DNA of 64,000 nt from Vitellaria paradoxa (Eukaryota > Streptophyta > Magnoliopsida > Ericales > Sapotaceae): positions 41,193,677 to 41,257,676 of the forward strand of contig CM034238.1 in assembly GCA_019916065.1 (NCBI GenBank). The letters are read 5' to 3'. Each line of letters begins with the position of its first letter. Positions within the stretch are counted from its first letter, which is position 1. Made by a program: the position numbers and the translations under genes. Under the pieces are notes generated by a model. It was not told the origin of the DNA. It did not search any database and saw only the letters and a program-made list of their open reading frames with translations. This document shows positions 34,251 to 47,287 of the stretch, one piece after another.

Positions 34251-34642
34251 TAGTAATATTACTAGCAAATAACCCATGCTTATGGCACTCCTCAATTAAA
34301 ATTAAATATGTATGCATTTGAAATTGAAATATGTTAGCACAGTTTAATTTTCAAAAACTCAAAATAAATTCCTTTTTCATTGTATTTTTCCCTTCAAAAG
34401 CATGTGCATATTTAATTTTTATCTTTTTCAATGTAACTTATTAGATATCATCATTAAATTCAATTTAATGGTCTATCAGTGATCTAATAACTAGGTGAGA
34501 GTTTGAGGAAAAGTTTTAATTTGTAAAAGATCTCTATGATTTGTTGAAAAATTAAACTCAATCTCAACCTTTAAATTTTAGTTTGTGTAAGAGATATTTT
34601 TGAAATGTGTCGTAATTTATTATACAATTTTTGGGTCTAAAA

Positions 34643-34667
34643 AGAGGGAGAGGGAGAGGGAGAGGGA
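34643..34667 (+). repeat. GGGAGA microsatellite
   Basis: Four units of a six-base purine repeat. The surrounding 34251-35292 holds no gene. Confidence 0.8.
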
Positions 34668-36138
34668 TATTGTCTGGATATGAGAGTAATGTTTCTTTTT
34701 TTATTATTGTTATTATTATTTTTTTTTTTGTAAAATGCATTATTATTAAGTCTAAAAATGAAGAGGGGTATTGACCCAATATGACAATATATAGCAATTT
34801 TCTAGTTCAAAATTTTAGTTGAAAAATTATCTTTTTGTAAATTATAGCCTTCATCTTTCACTGTGTGATGTTTCGTTTATTACAAAGAAAATCTAAAAGG
34901 TCATCTTGTAATACAAGAGAGAGTAAATATTACGTTGGGGGAATTGCCTATATTGGGGGGTTTGAAATTACATCAACCATCATTTATTGAAGAGAATGAG
35001 TTTCTTGAAAACATACGAGGAATCTATATAATATAATTTAAAAATTTATAAAAATAAATAAAACTAAAATGAAAATTAAGTAAAATAGCATAGTGAATTT
35101 GAAAGCACAAGAAGAAGAAAGAAATTATGGTGCTATTTGATATACCCATTTTGAGCTCATTTTCTATTTTGCATTTTTGAAAATAAGAAAAACATTAAAA
35201 AGCATTTGGTTACTTGTGTTTTAAAAATATTTTTTAGAAAAAAATAGTTTTGCACATGAAATGTAAAATGACTAGAAGTCGTTTTAAGCATTCACTACTA
35301 GAGATATAGGTATTCGCAGGATGAATTTTCATGCAACTACTTTCGGCGATTGCAAAAGGATTATTAGTGACCGCTTAAGTGTTGGTAACAAATGTACTGC
35401 TACTGGGTTATTGGCGATCAAAAAAATCGAGCAACTACTTTTGACGGTCACTAAAAGAGTATGCAGCTCACCTTTAGCGACCGCTTTTTTACAACTATAT
35501 CAGGCAAAAGGTTCTTCTTTTTCCTCTCCATCTCTCTTTTTTCTCTACCTCTATCTGGTTTTTCCCTCTCCTTCCCCCCACCACTGTTTCTTGTTCAACC
35601 CCCCCGCCTTGTCTGTCGGCCAACGACGTCGCCTCAGGTAGCGTTTTCTCTTTCTCTCTCTCTCTTTTTCTTTCTATATATATATATATATATAACCACT
35701 ACCAAACTAATTTTTTTGGGTTTATTTCTCTAGTTTTTGTTAAGTTTTTTCTCCATTTACTTTATCGTTGCTCTCGATCTTCAGGTATGTTTTACTTTTT
35801 GTGATGACCTAAAATTTTAATACTTTGGTTATTTGTTAATTAATATTTAATTTGGTAAAAATAAAATTTTTATTGATTTAAATTTTTGAGACATAAATTA
35901 AATTCAATTTTTATTGTGGACGCATAAATTGTGCGAGAAATTTTTAGTATTAAATTATTTTTGAGAATCACAAAATTATGGTTTAATTTTGATAAATTAT
36001 TAATTTAATGAAATATAATTTTTTTATAAAGTTCACGATGCTATGTGCATATATATTCATATATATATTTGTTTGTTAAGTAATAATATTATCTATAACT
36101 TAAGACGGTCTAGATTAATGGGTACTTAAATTTAGAAG

Positions 36139-36345
36139 TCTAGTTTGATTTGGATTCTAATCATTTTTCCATTAAGATTCTACCAACTAACAGCGCACGT
36201 GGAGTTGGAAGTCTAGTTTGATTTGGATTCTAATCATTTTTCCATTAGGATTCTACCAACTAATAGTGAGTACATGGAATTGGAAGTCTAGTTTGATTTG
36301 AATTCTAATCTTTTTTCCATAAGGATTCTACCAACTAATAGCTAG
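36139..36345 (+). repeat. three 73-75-bp tandem units in the solo LTR
   Basis: TCTAGTTTGATTTGGATTC starts at 36139, 36212 and 36287. Each unit continues with TTTTTCCATTA and GATTCTACCAACTAA. Confidence 0.9.
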
Positions 36346-37082
36346 CCTAGGTATACGTGTATATATATATATATATATAACATGTGTTCTTTGGTAGTAA
36401 ATGAAAAAGGGTTAAAAAAGAGAGAGAGAGAGAGAAAAGAAAAGATAAGAGCTAGTGGCGGCAGAGGAAAAAAAAAATCTAATGTGAATGCTGTGGAGAT
36501 TATTAGCTTCTTGATGGCTGCGGTGATCTTAGTCTGATCTGCTGATTGAGTTTTGGGTTTCGTTACGACTTAGGTGTTCTTTTTGCAGATTTAATTTGAG
36601 GTAAGGGGTGGAGCCTTTAATATTAAATATGTGTATATTTGTGTGTATATATATGTATTATTTAAATCTGAGATGAGTAAACAAATCATTGATTTTTAAA
36701 TTTGAAACTTATTCATGTATTTATATATCATATACATATGTTCTTAAAGCAAAACTGCACATATATTTACTGTAGGTGTTAACCGTAGGAATTTTTTTGT
36801 TAATGTGATAAAAATTTGCGTTAATTATGTGCTGGTGGATTAATGGTTAATAAGGTTTTAAATTTTAAATTAAGGAAAATTTATATAATTTGAATTCTAG
36901 GTGAAATTTGAATTTGTTTCTTATTTAGGATTGAGGGGTGCTGAAATATCGGGTATACGTACCTAAGGGTTGAGAGTTCTGAAACCCGCGCGGGGTTGGT
37001 TATCGATTCCAGTAGGCTAGTAACCTATAAACGAGCAAATGCCTAAGGGTGGCATATTATATTCCTAAGATTTCGGTCTAGG

Positions 37083-37194
37083 AAGCAGACACTGAAGGAT
37101 GGTGTATATTGGTTGGGTCTTGTTTCTACGAGACAACCAAGCAGACATTAAAAGATGATGTATATTGGTTGGGTCCTGTTTCTACGGGATAACC
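37083..37194 (+). repeat. 56-bp tandem duplication in the solo LTR
   Basis: AAGCAGACA starts at 37083 and 37139, each followed by GTGTATATTGGTTGGGTC or a near match. Confidence 0.9.
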
Positions 37195-38299
37195 AAGCAG
37201 CAGTACCTCGAAATATGTTTTCTTTGATGTGTGATGTGATGCTAAAACACAATTAATCGTAACAAAGATAAATTGATAAAGTGATTTAATTTGTTGCTTG
37301 AGATTACTTCTTGTGCATAATTGTTTCACTTAGTAGCATGTCAGGACATTATTGCATTTATATTATTATTAGGGTTCCGAGCACACGTGGTATTAGTGCT
37401 CATCCCCTTACAGTTTGTGATGCAGGTAATGAGATTGAGTCACGTGCTGGGCCTGCTGAGAATAGGAAATTAGAAGTTTTATTTATTGTTATATAGTTAT
37501 GTAAAGACTTTAGAAAAAATTATTTTTTAGTGGATGGTAACAAACTTTTGTTTGTGAGGTGAAGATAAATTGTTGATTTATTTATTTTTGTGGAGATTGT
37601 TTGGGTTTAGTTTTGGAACTTATTGCCTGGTTGGCTTTGACTAAGGCATTTATTTAAATTTAAAGTTTAGTTTTATTTTTTTTATTGCTCCATAGAGTGT
37701 GTGTATGGCTCTGACGTATGACAGGAGAAATTGTTAAAATGTGTATTATTTATTTTTTATTCACGTGCTCGGGTTATGAAATTCGGGGCGTGACACTTTT
37801 TACTATTTTTTGGTTTATTTTGTTATTTATTTTGTTTATTTTAGTGTGTGTATATATGCAGTTTTGGGATCTTGCTAAAATATACTGGGAGATGTTGAAA
37901 TATTTTGGGATTTTTTGTTTGGGTTGACTGTTTTCTTGGGGTTAATCGTACACTATTTTTTATTGGTGTATTTGAAGTTCTTTTTTTTTTTTTTGCTGTT
38001 AAAACCATCAGAGTAATGTTTTTTTTTTTGGGTGTATTGGAAGTACTGTTTTTGTTTTGTTTGAATATTGGAATTGTTTTTTGGTATATATGTTGAAACT
38101 GTTGGTATATTTTGGTATCTTTTTATTCAAGTTGCTGTTATGAATAATGCCCATTGTGAAAATTGTTGATTTTTATTTTTGTGGTGTTTTTTAATTGTTG
38201 ATTAATTAAATGTGTTTGGTTTGTTAATTATATTATTGCACTGTTTTTTTGTATTAATATTGGACTTATTTTTGTAATGTTGAAGTGACTAGTAATTAG

Positions 38300-40110
38300 A
38301 TTAATTTCAAAGTCAATTTTTAAATTACAAAGTGAGTAGCTACAAATTAAATTAATTAAATTAATTGAATTTATAATAGTATAATATTGAATTAAAATAC
38401 TAAATTTTAATATTGAATCACAATATTATAATTTGGAAATTGATCATAGTATTATAATATTAAAAAAATAATAAAAGGATAATGAAGTAATTAATATTTA
38501 GGAAATAATAATTTAGTTAAATTAATATCATAATGGTAATAATCATAAAATTTCATTAGTTAAACTAATAAAGATATTATTACTATTTGAAATATTAAAT
38601 AATAAGTTGATTGATATCATAATAACTAAATAAATTAAGTAAATATATTATAATGTTAAATAAATTTTAACGTTAGTAAAATTAAATTATAATACTAATT
38701 ATAATATTATATAATGATATTAAAGATAATATTATTATTTAAATTGATATTATTAATATTATTATGGTAATGGCAACAATAATATTTAATAAGGTGAAAT
38801 AAATAAAGATATTATTATTATATAAAATATTAGTTAATATGTTTTAGAATTAAATTATAATATGAAATTAATAAATTATAATGTTAAATTAGGTAAAATA
38901 TAATACTAAATTATAATATTAAAAATACTAAAATTATTTGAATTGATATGGTTACTGTTATTATCCTAATGGCAATAATAATAATGTTCAATAAAATTAT
39001 AATATAATAATAATATTAATTGAATTATAATAAATTACTTAATATTATAATAACTAAATAAATTACTAGGGCTCAATCCCATCCAATATTTATTACTTGG
39101 GCCAATCCAAGTATATAATAATTGTATTGTAATATTAAATTATAATTTAAATTAATTAAATCAAAATATTGAAATATAATATGAAAAGTATTAAATAATA
39201 ATATTAAAATGATAAAATTATATAATAAAATATTATTATTAGTTAGGATATTAAGTAACAAATTATAGTGTTAAATTATAATACGAAATTATAATATTCC
39301 ATGGTTAAATTATAATATGAAATTGTAATATTAATAATTCTAAATAATAATATTGTTTAAATTTATATTATTAGTGTTATTATCCGGATAGCAATAATGA
39401 TATTACATAGTTTAATAATAATATTATTAGCATATAAAATATTAAATAATAAATATAATATTAAATTATGATGTTGAATTAGATAAATTATAAAAATAGT
39501 AATATTTATATTAATTTATAATATAAATATTTAATAATAATAATAATAATATCATAACATAATTTAATGTAATTAACTTATAATAAAATTAAAAATGATA
39601 ATGATAATAATATAATAATAATATTATTAATAATATATGAAGATTAGGTAAAATAATAATATTATAATAGTATAATTAGTTAATTATTAATATTAATTTA
39701 TAATAGTTAACTAGTAATAGTTAATTTATAGTATTTAATTAGTTAAATTAATAATTAATACACAAACCCCTAATCTTATTTGAGCCCAATCTAATCAAAT
39801 ATTAATAATCTAAGAAAATTAAGTAAAATAACAATATTATAGTTAATTAATAGTATTTAATCAGTTAAAATAATAACTAATGCTCAAACTCCTAATCTTA
39901 TTTGGGTATAGTTCAATATATTTCTTGGGCCTAATCCAATCAAATATTAATAATAGTTAGAAAATTGATGAAATAATATTATTATAATATTATAATTAGT
40001 TAATTAGTAATAGCTAATTAATAATATTTAATTAGTTAAATTTATAACTGATACACAACTCCTTAACCTTACTTGCACCCAATCCAATATCTTTTTTGGG
40101 TTTAATCTAA
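38300..40110. repeat. extreme AT-rich expansion inside the CACTA element
   Basis: Mostly ATTATAATATTAAAT-type words with almost no G or C. A block with CCTAATCTTA, GGGCCTAATCC or CCAATC and AATATTAAT recurs near 39070, 39770, 39890 and 40060. No coding sequence. Confidence 0.6.
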
Positions 40111-40369
40111 TCCAATATTAATGCTATAAGGAAATTGGCTCTAGGAGGAGGTTTGGTCCTGGGACGATGGTCGAGCACCTTGGTTTATCCTGTGCGGGCA
40201 GTAGTTTGGCAGACGTTGTCCCGCCATCACCCTCCACATTGGCGCGTTCTTCGACGCACAATTAGGCACCTTCAGTGTCTGACCACACAGTGGTAGGTAT
40301 GAAGTATCAGTTTATAATATTTTTTAACCGTTAAAATTTTTTCTTTCGATTAATTAAACTTAATATTTT

Positions 40370-41664
40370 GTATGCAACAGGTTCTCCCATTGCAAGTAGG
40401 CCTTCCAAGCCTGGTAGAGGGCCCTTGAAGGCATTGATGTAGTAGAACTGTAGGACATAGTGGATGACTGTGCAGTGGGTGACATGCCCCATCTGGTGGG
40501 GAAAGACGGATGGTGCCTTATCTCCTTGCTCGAACACATGGTCTAAAATCCGATTAGATTCTCGCTAACCACTCTCGACTAGGACATCTTCCCGCTTGCT
40601 GCATTTGAGGGCCTCTGGGTCGAGGTGAAGGTATCATATTTTCCTATTTTGTTTGTACGTGGTGTTTGTGTTGAAACTTATAATATTAAACAATATTCTG
40701 TAATTTGTCATTTCCAGGCTAATGTAGTTGAGGTTCCTTTAGACTTTGGGACGTTTGCTACACAAGTGTTAGAAGATGTGGAAGAACCATAAGAATAAAG
40801 TCAAGTCTATTTGTTGGAAGGGTCATGAGAATGACTCTGACATCGCCCAACGAGACCAGCGTCCTCCCTAACTAGTGGGCTTAGATCGTCAGTTACTGGT
40901 TGAGTCCTGAGGCACGAGTGAGTAGATTGCGATTTAAATTTTTTTCTTAAGTTTTTAAGTTATAAAACGTAACTTACAAAAACTAATTGACAAAAATGAA
41001 AATAGAAGGAGGCTACGAGGAACTCGTGGAACTAAGAGTTATAGGGCCCCTCCCATAAAGAGGGGACTTGGCACTTTACATAGGTTTGCTATGAGTTAAA
41101 TGTTAACTTACCATGTAAAAATTTCATTTATTTTTGTGTCATATGATAATAAACTGTTAACATATAATTTGTCATTCAATAGAAGGCGGAGAAGGGCTAG
41201 ACGACTAATCGGATACCCATGTGGTTAGCGACTTAACGTGACAATTTACTAGAGGTTCAGGCCATACGGGTAATTAATTATATATTTTGGCCAATGAGCA
41301 TATTCAGTTTTACTTTACATAATTTAGTTACCTATCTTCCTTATCCATATTGTCTTTTTCTCTTTAGGTTCAATTTGAGGTACGTTTGGTCGAGCTGTCG
41401 CCAGATGAGAGAGAATCTGAGGCGAGGAAAGATGAGATATTTTTCTTTGTCGTTGGATGTGATGGCCACGGATACACGCTCACGCAGGGCACAGGCATAC
41501 CACGCCGGTCCATTGCACGAGTGAAGTTATCTTCTCAAGCCAGACGTCACGATCATGATATACTCCAGACCTTTCGCACAAAGATGGACGTGCGAGAGGC
41601 GTCGCTTCGGGTCGAGATAGAGAGGCGCTTATCTCAGAGTCGGAGCCATGCTCCCCCTCCTTAG
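40370..41664 (+). pseudogene. CACTA TNPA-like protein (Transposase_24 family) remnant
   Basis: Traceable segments: G-R-G-P-L-K-A near 40418, a W-K-G-H segment near 40818, R-R-R-A-R-R-L-I near 41186, and an open frame at 41386-41664 with V-x-L-S-P-D-E-R-E-S-E-A-R-K-D-E-I-F, then G-Y-T-L-T-Q-G-T-G-I-P-R-R-S-I-A-R. Introns and stops separate the pieces. In En/Spm elements a small protein of this kind binds subterminal repeats. The family assignment comes from motif order and from the host element. The product is not functional as read. Confidence 0.5.
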
Positions 41665-42646
41665 GTTTGAAATATTAATTTTCATTTTTATAGCTAATTA
41701 AAATTTTATAAATTTATTTATTCATGTTTTGTTGTTATGTTCTCATTCGGTTATTGTTTCACTGTAGGATTCGGACGATGGTGGCTGGCCCCCCTAGGTT
41801 GGATTAGGGTGATTATAACTAATGCAATTCGTTCTGATTTTGAGCCAAAGCTAGATGAAAATGAAGAAGTTATCGAGATCGATACTGACTATTTTGAGGA
41901 CAATAATGTCTAAGAAATTGATGGGAATAGAACTAATATAGTATGTTCTGATTCTGAGTCAAAGGTAGATGAAAGTAAAGAAGTTATCGAGATTGATCTT
42001 GATCATTTTAAGGATAATAATGTCAAAAAATTGATGTGAATAGAATTAATACAGTACGTTTTGTACATTTGTACTTTGTTTCTTATATTTTGTACATTTG
42101 TATATAACAAATTTTGTAATTAAATTTCATACTGTTTTTGTATGTATAAATGCACATTTTTGTTTTATTTTATTTAAAAAATTTTTTGTTACATGTGCAA
42201 TTTAAACTATAACCAAATTAAATCAATTTCAAAATAAATATTTACAAATAAATAATATAAATAATAAACGAATTTAAAAAATTAATATAAAAGTAACTAA
42301 AATAATTAGAAAAATAACAAAATTTTTTTAAAAATTTACAAATTTAATTGTGGCCACCATAAGTGGTCACTAAAGGGAATTTAATTAAAAAATAATTTAA
42401 AAAATAAAAATTATAGAGAATTAGCGACTGCTTCTAATAATCTCATAGTAGTCGCTAATGTCTTCTCGCAACATGGCAGGACTTAGCGCGAAGTTCGCAG
42501 GAAAAAACTAGCAACTGCTTTGACCTTATTAGCTAAAGATCATAACTTTTACTCACTGGCGGTCGCCATTTCCATCGCAAATAAAATAGTAACCACTTGG
42601 CCCATTTTAATGACCGCTACTAAAATCACTTTTTCCAGTAGTAATT

Positions 42647-44479
42647 TTTAATCCAAAATAAAAACATTTTTGAAATACAAAAAATAAAAAATATCAACCA
42701 AATGTGTTTTCAGTATTCTTAAAATATAAATCTTAAAACAAAAAATAGAAAATAAAAAATAAAAAAAATAAAAATACATGATTTTAGTGTATACATATAT
42801 AGCTGTAGCCAGCGGAGGGGAATGACTATGGAATTGAACTTATGGTTTTGAGTACTGCACTTAAATGAATTCAACCATCAGAATTATGGCATGTTCATAA
42901 TGTACATGGTTAGGTAAAAAGGTACAAGCTTTTGAAGCAAAATAATGTACAACAATTACGATTTTCGCATAAAAAATCATAATAGAGACCCATACAAGCC
43001 ATATTTTATCCTTATCAATGAATGTAATTAAATTTATTATTTTTGTGATTAAAATTTCCGATCTTTAATCATTTAGTTTACCGCCAAATGAGGAAAATTT
43101 ATACATTTTTTGACCAATAAAAAATTTTCGGCATGATAGCAGTAATCAGTAGCTCGGTAACATAGAATTTCCCATGCATGGGAAACGGTAGGGTGGCTTA
43201 TGAGTTAAAAACTATTCAGTTGCTTTCGCCCGGAAGAAAATCAACACCCCGGCATGTGGATCACTCTCCAAATATTTTCTAAACAATTAACTCTACAAAA
43301 CAAGAGAGAACCTGCTGATCAGAAATCCTTGACGCTCAAGACAACCTTTTTAACTCTAGAAATATTCACAGGATGCTAATGGGAAAAATTCATTGCATAC
43401 CTTTTGCTCATTTGGACCCTTAGCTTTTGTTGGTACAAAAATAAGTAAGGATACATGGCATCATTCCGAGCACAATAGGATGAAATACTGGCACTATTCA
43501 GAACACAATAGAAAGGTGCTCGATGTTGGTTCAATAATCATAAAATCGTTGCCACTAGTGGTGTGATTCTAATTATAAATGCAAAATGAAAATAAATGAA
43601 CTAAACTTATTACCTTAAAGTTAATTTAGTTAGTTCATTTTTTTTTCAAGTGACAGATAGATATGACATTTAAACATTCCTCAAGATTGCACCCTGTCTA
43701 TTCTAATGCTCATTCTTCCCACGTGCATTTAGTGCAAAGTGGGTAGCATTAAAAGTGGAATGAAAGGCATTTAAAGAAAAAGTAAATGCCATGTACTTTA
43801 GTATATACATATAAGATGCAAAATCATTACAATTCCATTATTTATGTATTAATTTATTTATACTATCTTACTATGAATATAGAACTTAACCCTGAAATCT
43901 AGGTACGCTTACTATTGTCAGCCAATTACACTATTTTTTTTCTTTACAATTCTCTCAAACTTTTTTCTGACTATACGACTGGAGGATTTTTTGGCCAATG
44001 ACCCTCTCCGGCCATAACCTCTGTTTTCTTGTGCTTTGCAGGTTTGAGCTTGTCTTTTCTAGCTGAGTGGTGAGCAGTTTTGGCGAAATTTTTTATTGTT
44101 GAACAACTATATAGTTCTCTTATGGCTATCAGTGAGATTTTTCTCAGACTGGGGGAGAAATTATCCTTTTATTGATTGTAGAATATGGAAGGACTATGTA
44201 TCTCTCTTGATAAGGAAATAATCCCAATTAATGGGATTCTAGCTCTTTTAAACATTGATGAGTATCCAATTTAGTGTCACATATCCTAAATTAGTTGTCC
44301 TCTTGTAGTACCTTTAGCACATGGAGACTCTTCCTTAAATATGCTATTTTACTCTTTTTGGGATTCCAATCTCTTGATAGATTTAGTCAGGGTTAGACCT
44401 AGAATTTTGAGTTCACCTGAGCTGACATAAAATTTTGGGCTTATTTGAACTGATAAACGATAGAGTTACAAGGTTTAAA
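42647..44479. other. gene-free stretch with an 18-bp palindrome
   Basis: The only structured site is TTTCCCATGCATGGGAAA at 43168-43185, a perfect palindrome. No ORF is convincing. Confidence 0.5.
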
Positions 44480-44800
44480 ATAGAGTGGATTGAGTTGAGT
44501 TGTAAAAATCTAGATTGGGCTAAAAAAATTTAGACTAGTTTAAATTTAAATAATTGAAAAAATTACACTATAAAAAATAAATTTTGAGCAGGCCACCCAG
44601 ACTACAACCCAGGTGAGTCCCTTACTGTGTTCGCCTCTGGATTTAGTTGGATTGTCTTCAATTTTCTCCTAATTTGAAGTATGAACAAGATATTTTATAA
44701 TCAGTTTCCTTGATAATAGTTCATTTCTTTTATCGTCAGATATTGATAAGGTGAGACATATCCCTGGGAGTATTTATCCTCTCCAATTGCACCCCCCAAC
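44480..44800 (-). repeat. right arm of the inverted repeat with 33995-34250
   Basis: It carries the complement of the left arm's words: TACACTATAAAAAATAA, ACTACAACCCAGG, GGATTGTCTTCA and TTTTCTCCTAATTTGAAG. It is diverged from the left arm. Confidence 0.7.
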
Positions 44801-45324
44801 TCTAACTTTTTTCGTTAGTTAGTTCTAGACTGTGTAGAGCTTTAAACTATCATCTTTATTTTAAGTACTATTTGTTCTAGTAATCTTTTTTGAACTTCTT
44901 TGATGGTAGGAGTCAACATCTTTCTCTCTAAATGGCTAAACTATCGGCTGACTAAGCATTTAAGTTGTTCTCTACATTTAAGCTATTCACTTATATAGTT
45001 AGGTGCTTGTTTGAGGACTTAACCAAACTCTTAAATTGACTAAGTGTTAGACTGGTTGAGCACTTATGGTTGTTTGGTGACCAAAATCAATCAAAATTTA
45101 TCAACTTTTACTAAATTTTTGTACTTTTTTTTTTTAATTCAAATTTCTCTACATATCACTTTTACAATCTTCGTATTTTTTAGGAACTTTTTGCCAACCA
45201 AATACACTCTAAAGTTTTCTCTTAAAGTCAAGAGCTTGTCAGAGTACTTGATCAGACTCTAAAATTGATCTTAAATTTATTAAGTGTTAGGTTAACTAAA
45301 CACTTAGGCTTTTTTTTTTTTTTT

Positions 45325-47217
45325 TGTTGAATCATTTCTTTTAGATTAATTTTATTTCTATTTTATTTAGGATTCTATTAGTTATTTTTGAGGTAAAGGC
45401 TACTTGTAATGCAAATAGAATTTGAATTGGATAGGAAGACTCATAGAAAATCTATCCTAATTAGGATTAGATTTAAGATTAATTTTCCTTATAATTAGGA
45501 CCCTTTGTGAACACTTTTGATAGAAGTTAATTATTATTTATTCTTTAAACTTATGTCTTGAGTTTTTTTCAATTCTCTTGGTGGATTCTAAGATTTTGGT
45601 TTTGTCATTGAACAAGTCAATTTATCCGTATTTCTGGTTGTGTCAGGTGGTATCAGAGCAAAGTTTTCCCTTATCTGATGGTGCTAGACAATTCTAGTAA
45701 TTACGCAAATGTTATTGATGTACAGTAGATGCACAATGAGGTGACAGCAATGTCTGCTCGTGGAGTAAGATGAAGATGTTGAGAGGCGATGGGAAGCATG
45801 CTGGAGATGTTTCTCGCAATCGGTCTCAGAACCTTGTGACTGATACTATTATTGATTCTTATCGTCAACCTATCAACGAGGGAGACATAGCGTTTGAAGT
45901 TTTCGAGTTGACTAATGTGGGCATAAAAAGGGGGCAACAACCGAACTAGGATCATCAATAGGACTTTCGTTTGAAGGCTGATGTCTCTTATTTTGATAGA
46001 TTTGTAAATATTGAGGGATTCTTAATTGCTGAAGTTGAAAGGTACTTTGATTTTGCATCCAGCCCTAAAGACAAAAAGGTGAAATATGTTATGGTTTGAC
46101 TTCATAGATTTGCTTTGGCTTGGTGGAATCATTTGTAAGAGAATTGCAAGCGTGAAGGGAAAAATAAAATCTGATCAGGGAGTAAGATAAAGAAGATGCT
46201 GAGAAACCAATTTTACCACCCGATTATGAGCAATATTTGTTCTAGTAGTATTAGCACTATTCACAAAATGGCCAAACTATCTGTAAATATACCACTGAAT
46301 TTTATAAGCTAGCAGAATGAATTGAACTGACATAATTCAAAACAGATTTACAATAAAAGATTGAGAAAACTGAGATAAAAGATGTAATTGTGGAGCTTTC
46401 AACACATTGTGATAAATTTAAAGAAGATATTGAGTTAAAAGATGATTTAATTTTTGAAGATAGTTACATTTAGATCAATTATTTTTGGAAGAAAATAAAA
46501 TTATAATTGGTATTCAAGAGGAAGAAATTAAAAAATTTCAAGATGTTAGAAGTTGATCTTTTTTTGTGATGAGCACTATAACTTAGATTTATTATTCGAT
46601 GGTAATGAAATTGGTTTCATCAATTTTCATACAGTGGAAGTCAAAGATCAAACTGGCTTGAAATTTATTAATTTTGCTGGGGTGGATAAATATTGTGTTG
46701 AGAAAGTACGGGTTAATATGATTAAAATTTTCAACTACGAATAATTATTTGAAGAATTGTCTATAGAAAACAAAATTCGAGTACTATCACATGTGAAGAT
46801 AAAGATTATTCTCATATTGGAATTACACAAATTTTTATTTGCAACAGAAATTACATTGAATGTGTTTGCTCGTAATGGTCCTCCATAATGACGTAAGACA
46901 AATTTGATATTTCTTAATTTCTTTTAGATTAGTTTTATTTATATTTTATTAGTTGTCTTAGAGGCAAAGACTACTTGTAATGCAAATAGAATTTGGATTG
47001 GTTAGAAAGACTCCTAGAAAACCTATCCTAATTAGGTTAAATTTATAATTAGTTTTTCCTATAAATAGGAATCTTTATAAACATTTTTTATAGAAGTCAA
47101 TTATTATTTATTTTTTAAACTTATGTCTTAAGTTTTCTCTCAATTTTCTTAATAGATTCTAAGATTTTAGTTTTGCCATTGAACAAGTCAATTTATTCTT
47201 ACATCCAGTTGCGTTAA
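45325..47217 (+). mobile_element. remnant Ty3/Gypsy element with short interior
   Basis: LTRs at 45325-45645 and 46905-47217 share TTTCTTTTAGATTA, GGCTACTTGTAATGCAAATAG-like, CTATCCTAATTAGG and GAACAAGTCAATTTAT words. A tRNA-Met primer site, TGGTATCAGAGC, is at 45648-45659. The interior keeps a gag fragment and 600 bases of unrecognised sequence. Pol is missing. Host sequence on both sides carries copies of an ACTCTTAAATTGACTAAGTGTTAG-like word (45025, 45255, 47240). Confidence 0.75.
45770..46250 (+). pseudogene. Gypsy gag fragment
   Basis: After several stops the frame reads D-F-R-L-K-A-D-V-S-Y-F-D-R-F-V-N-I-E-G-F, then E-V-E-R-Y-F-D-F, A-L-A-W-W-N-H-L and M-L-R-N-Q-F-Y-H-P, the order of the Retrotrans_gag domain. 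Stops lie near 46097 and 46136. The open stretch 46553-46744 after it (63 codons) is not recognised. Confidence 0.65.
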
Positions 47218-47287
47218 ATCAAGTGCTTTGACGAGCACTTGACTAAACTCTTAAATTAGCTAAATGTCAGGCTACCTGAAAAGTTAG

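Larger units (their letters stand above)
35800..37795 (+). mobile_element. solo LTR (Gypsy, possibly Tekay/Del) nested in the CACTA element
   Basis: It starts TGTGATGACCTAAAATTT and ends GGGGCGTGACA, typical LTR ends of plant chromovirus-type Gypsy elements. CTTTT flanks it exactly on both sides (35795-35799 and 37796-37800). At 1996 bases it is long for an LTR but normal for Tekay. It was left by recombination between the two LTRs of a full element. No ORF was found. Confidence 0.85.
35293..42643 (+). mobile_element. CACTA (En/Spm) transposon
   Basis: The left end reads CACTACTAGAGATATAGG and the right end TTTTTCCAGTAGTA, the inverse of CACTACTGG with the last base mutated. ATT flanks both sides (35290-35292 and 42644-42646), the three-base duplication of this superfamily. 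Subterminal regions carry many GCGACCGC or GTGACCGCT-like words (35340-35490 and 42350-42620), the usual transposase-binding repeats. The interior holds a solo LTR, an A/T-rich expansion and a ruined TNPA-type gene; no TNP2 transposase is visible. The copy is non-autonomous. Confidence 0.88.

Noticed and set aside
35321..35733. Two overlapping + strand ORFs near the CACTA left end
   Set aside because: They cover subterminal repeats and pyrimidine runs; no conserved domain is seen.
44150..44340. Short segment starting MEGLCISL, considered as a LINE DUF4283 remnant
   Set aside because: Only a few residues agree and no other LINE sequence is near.
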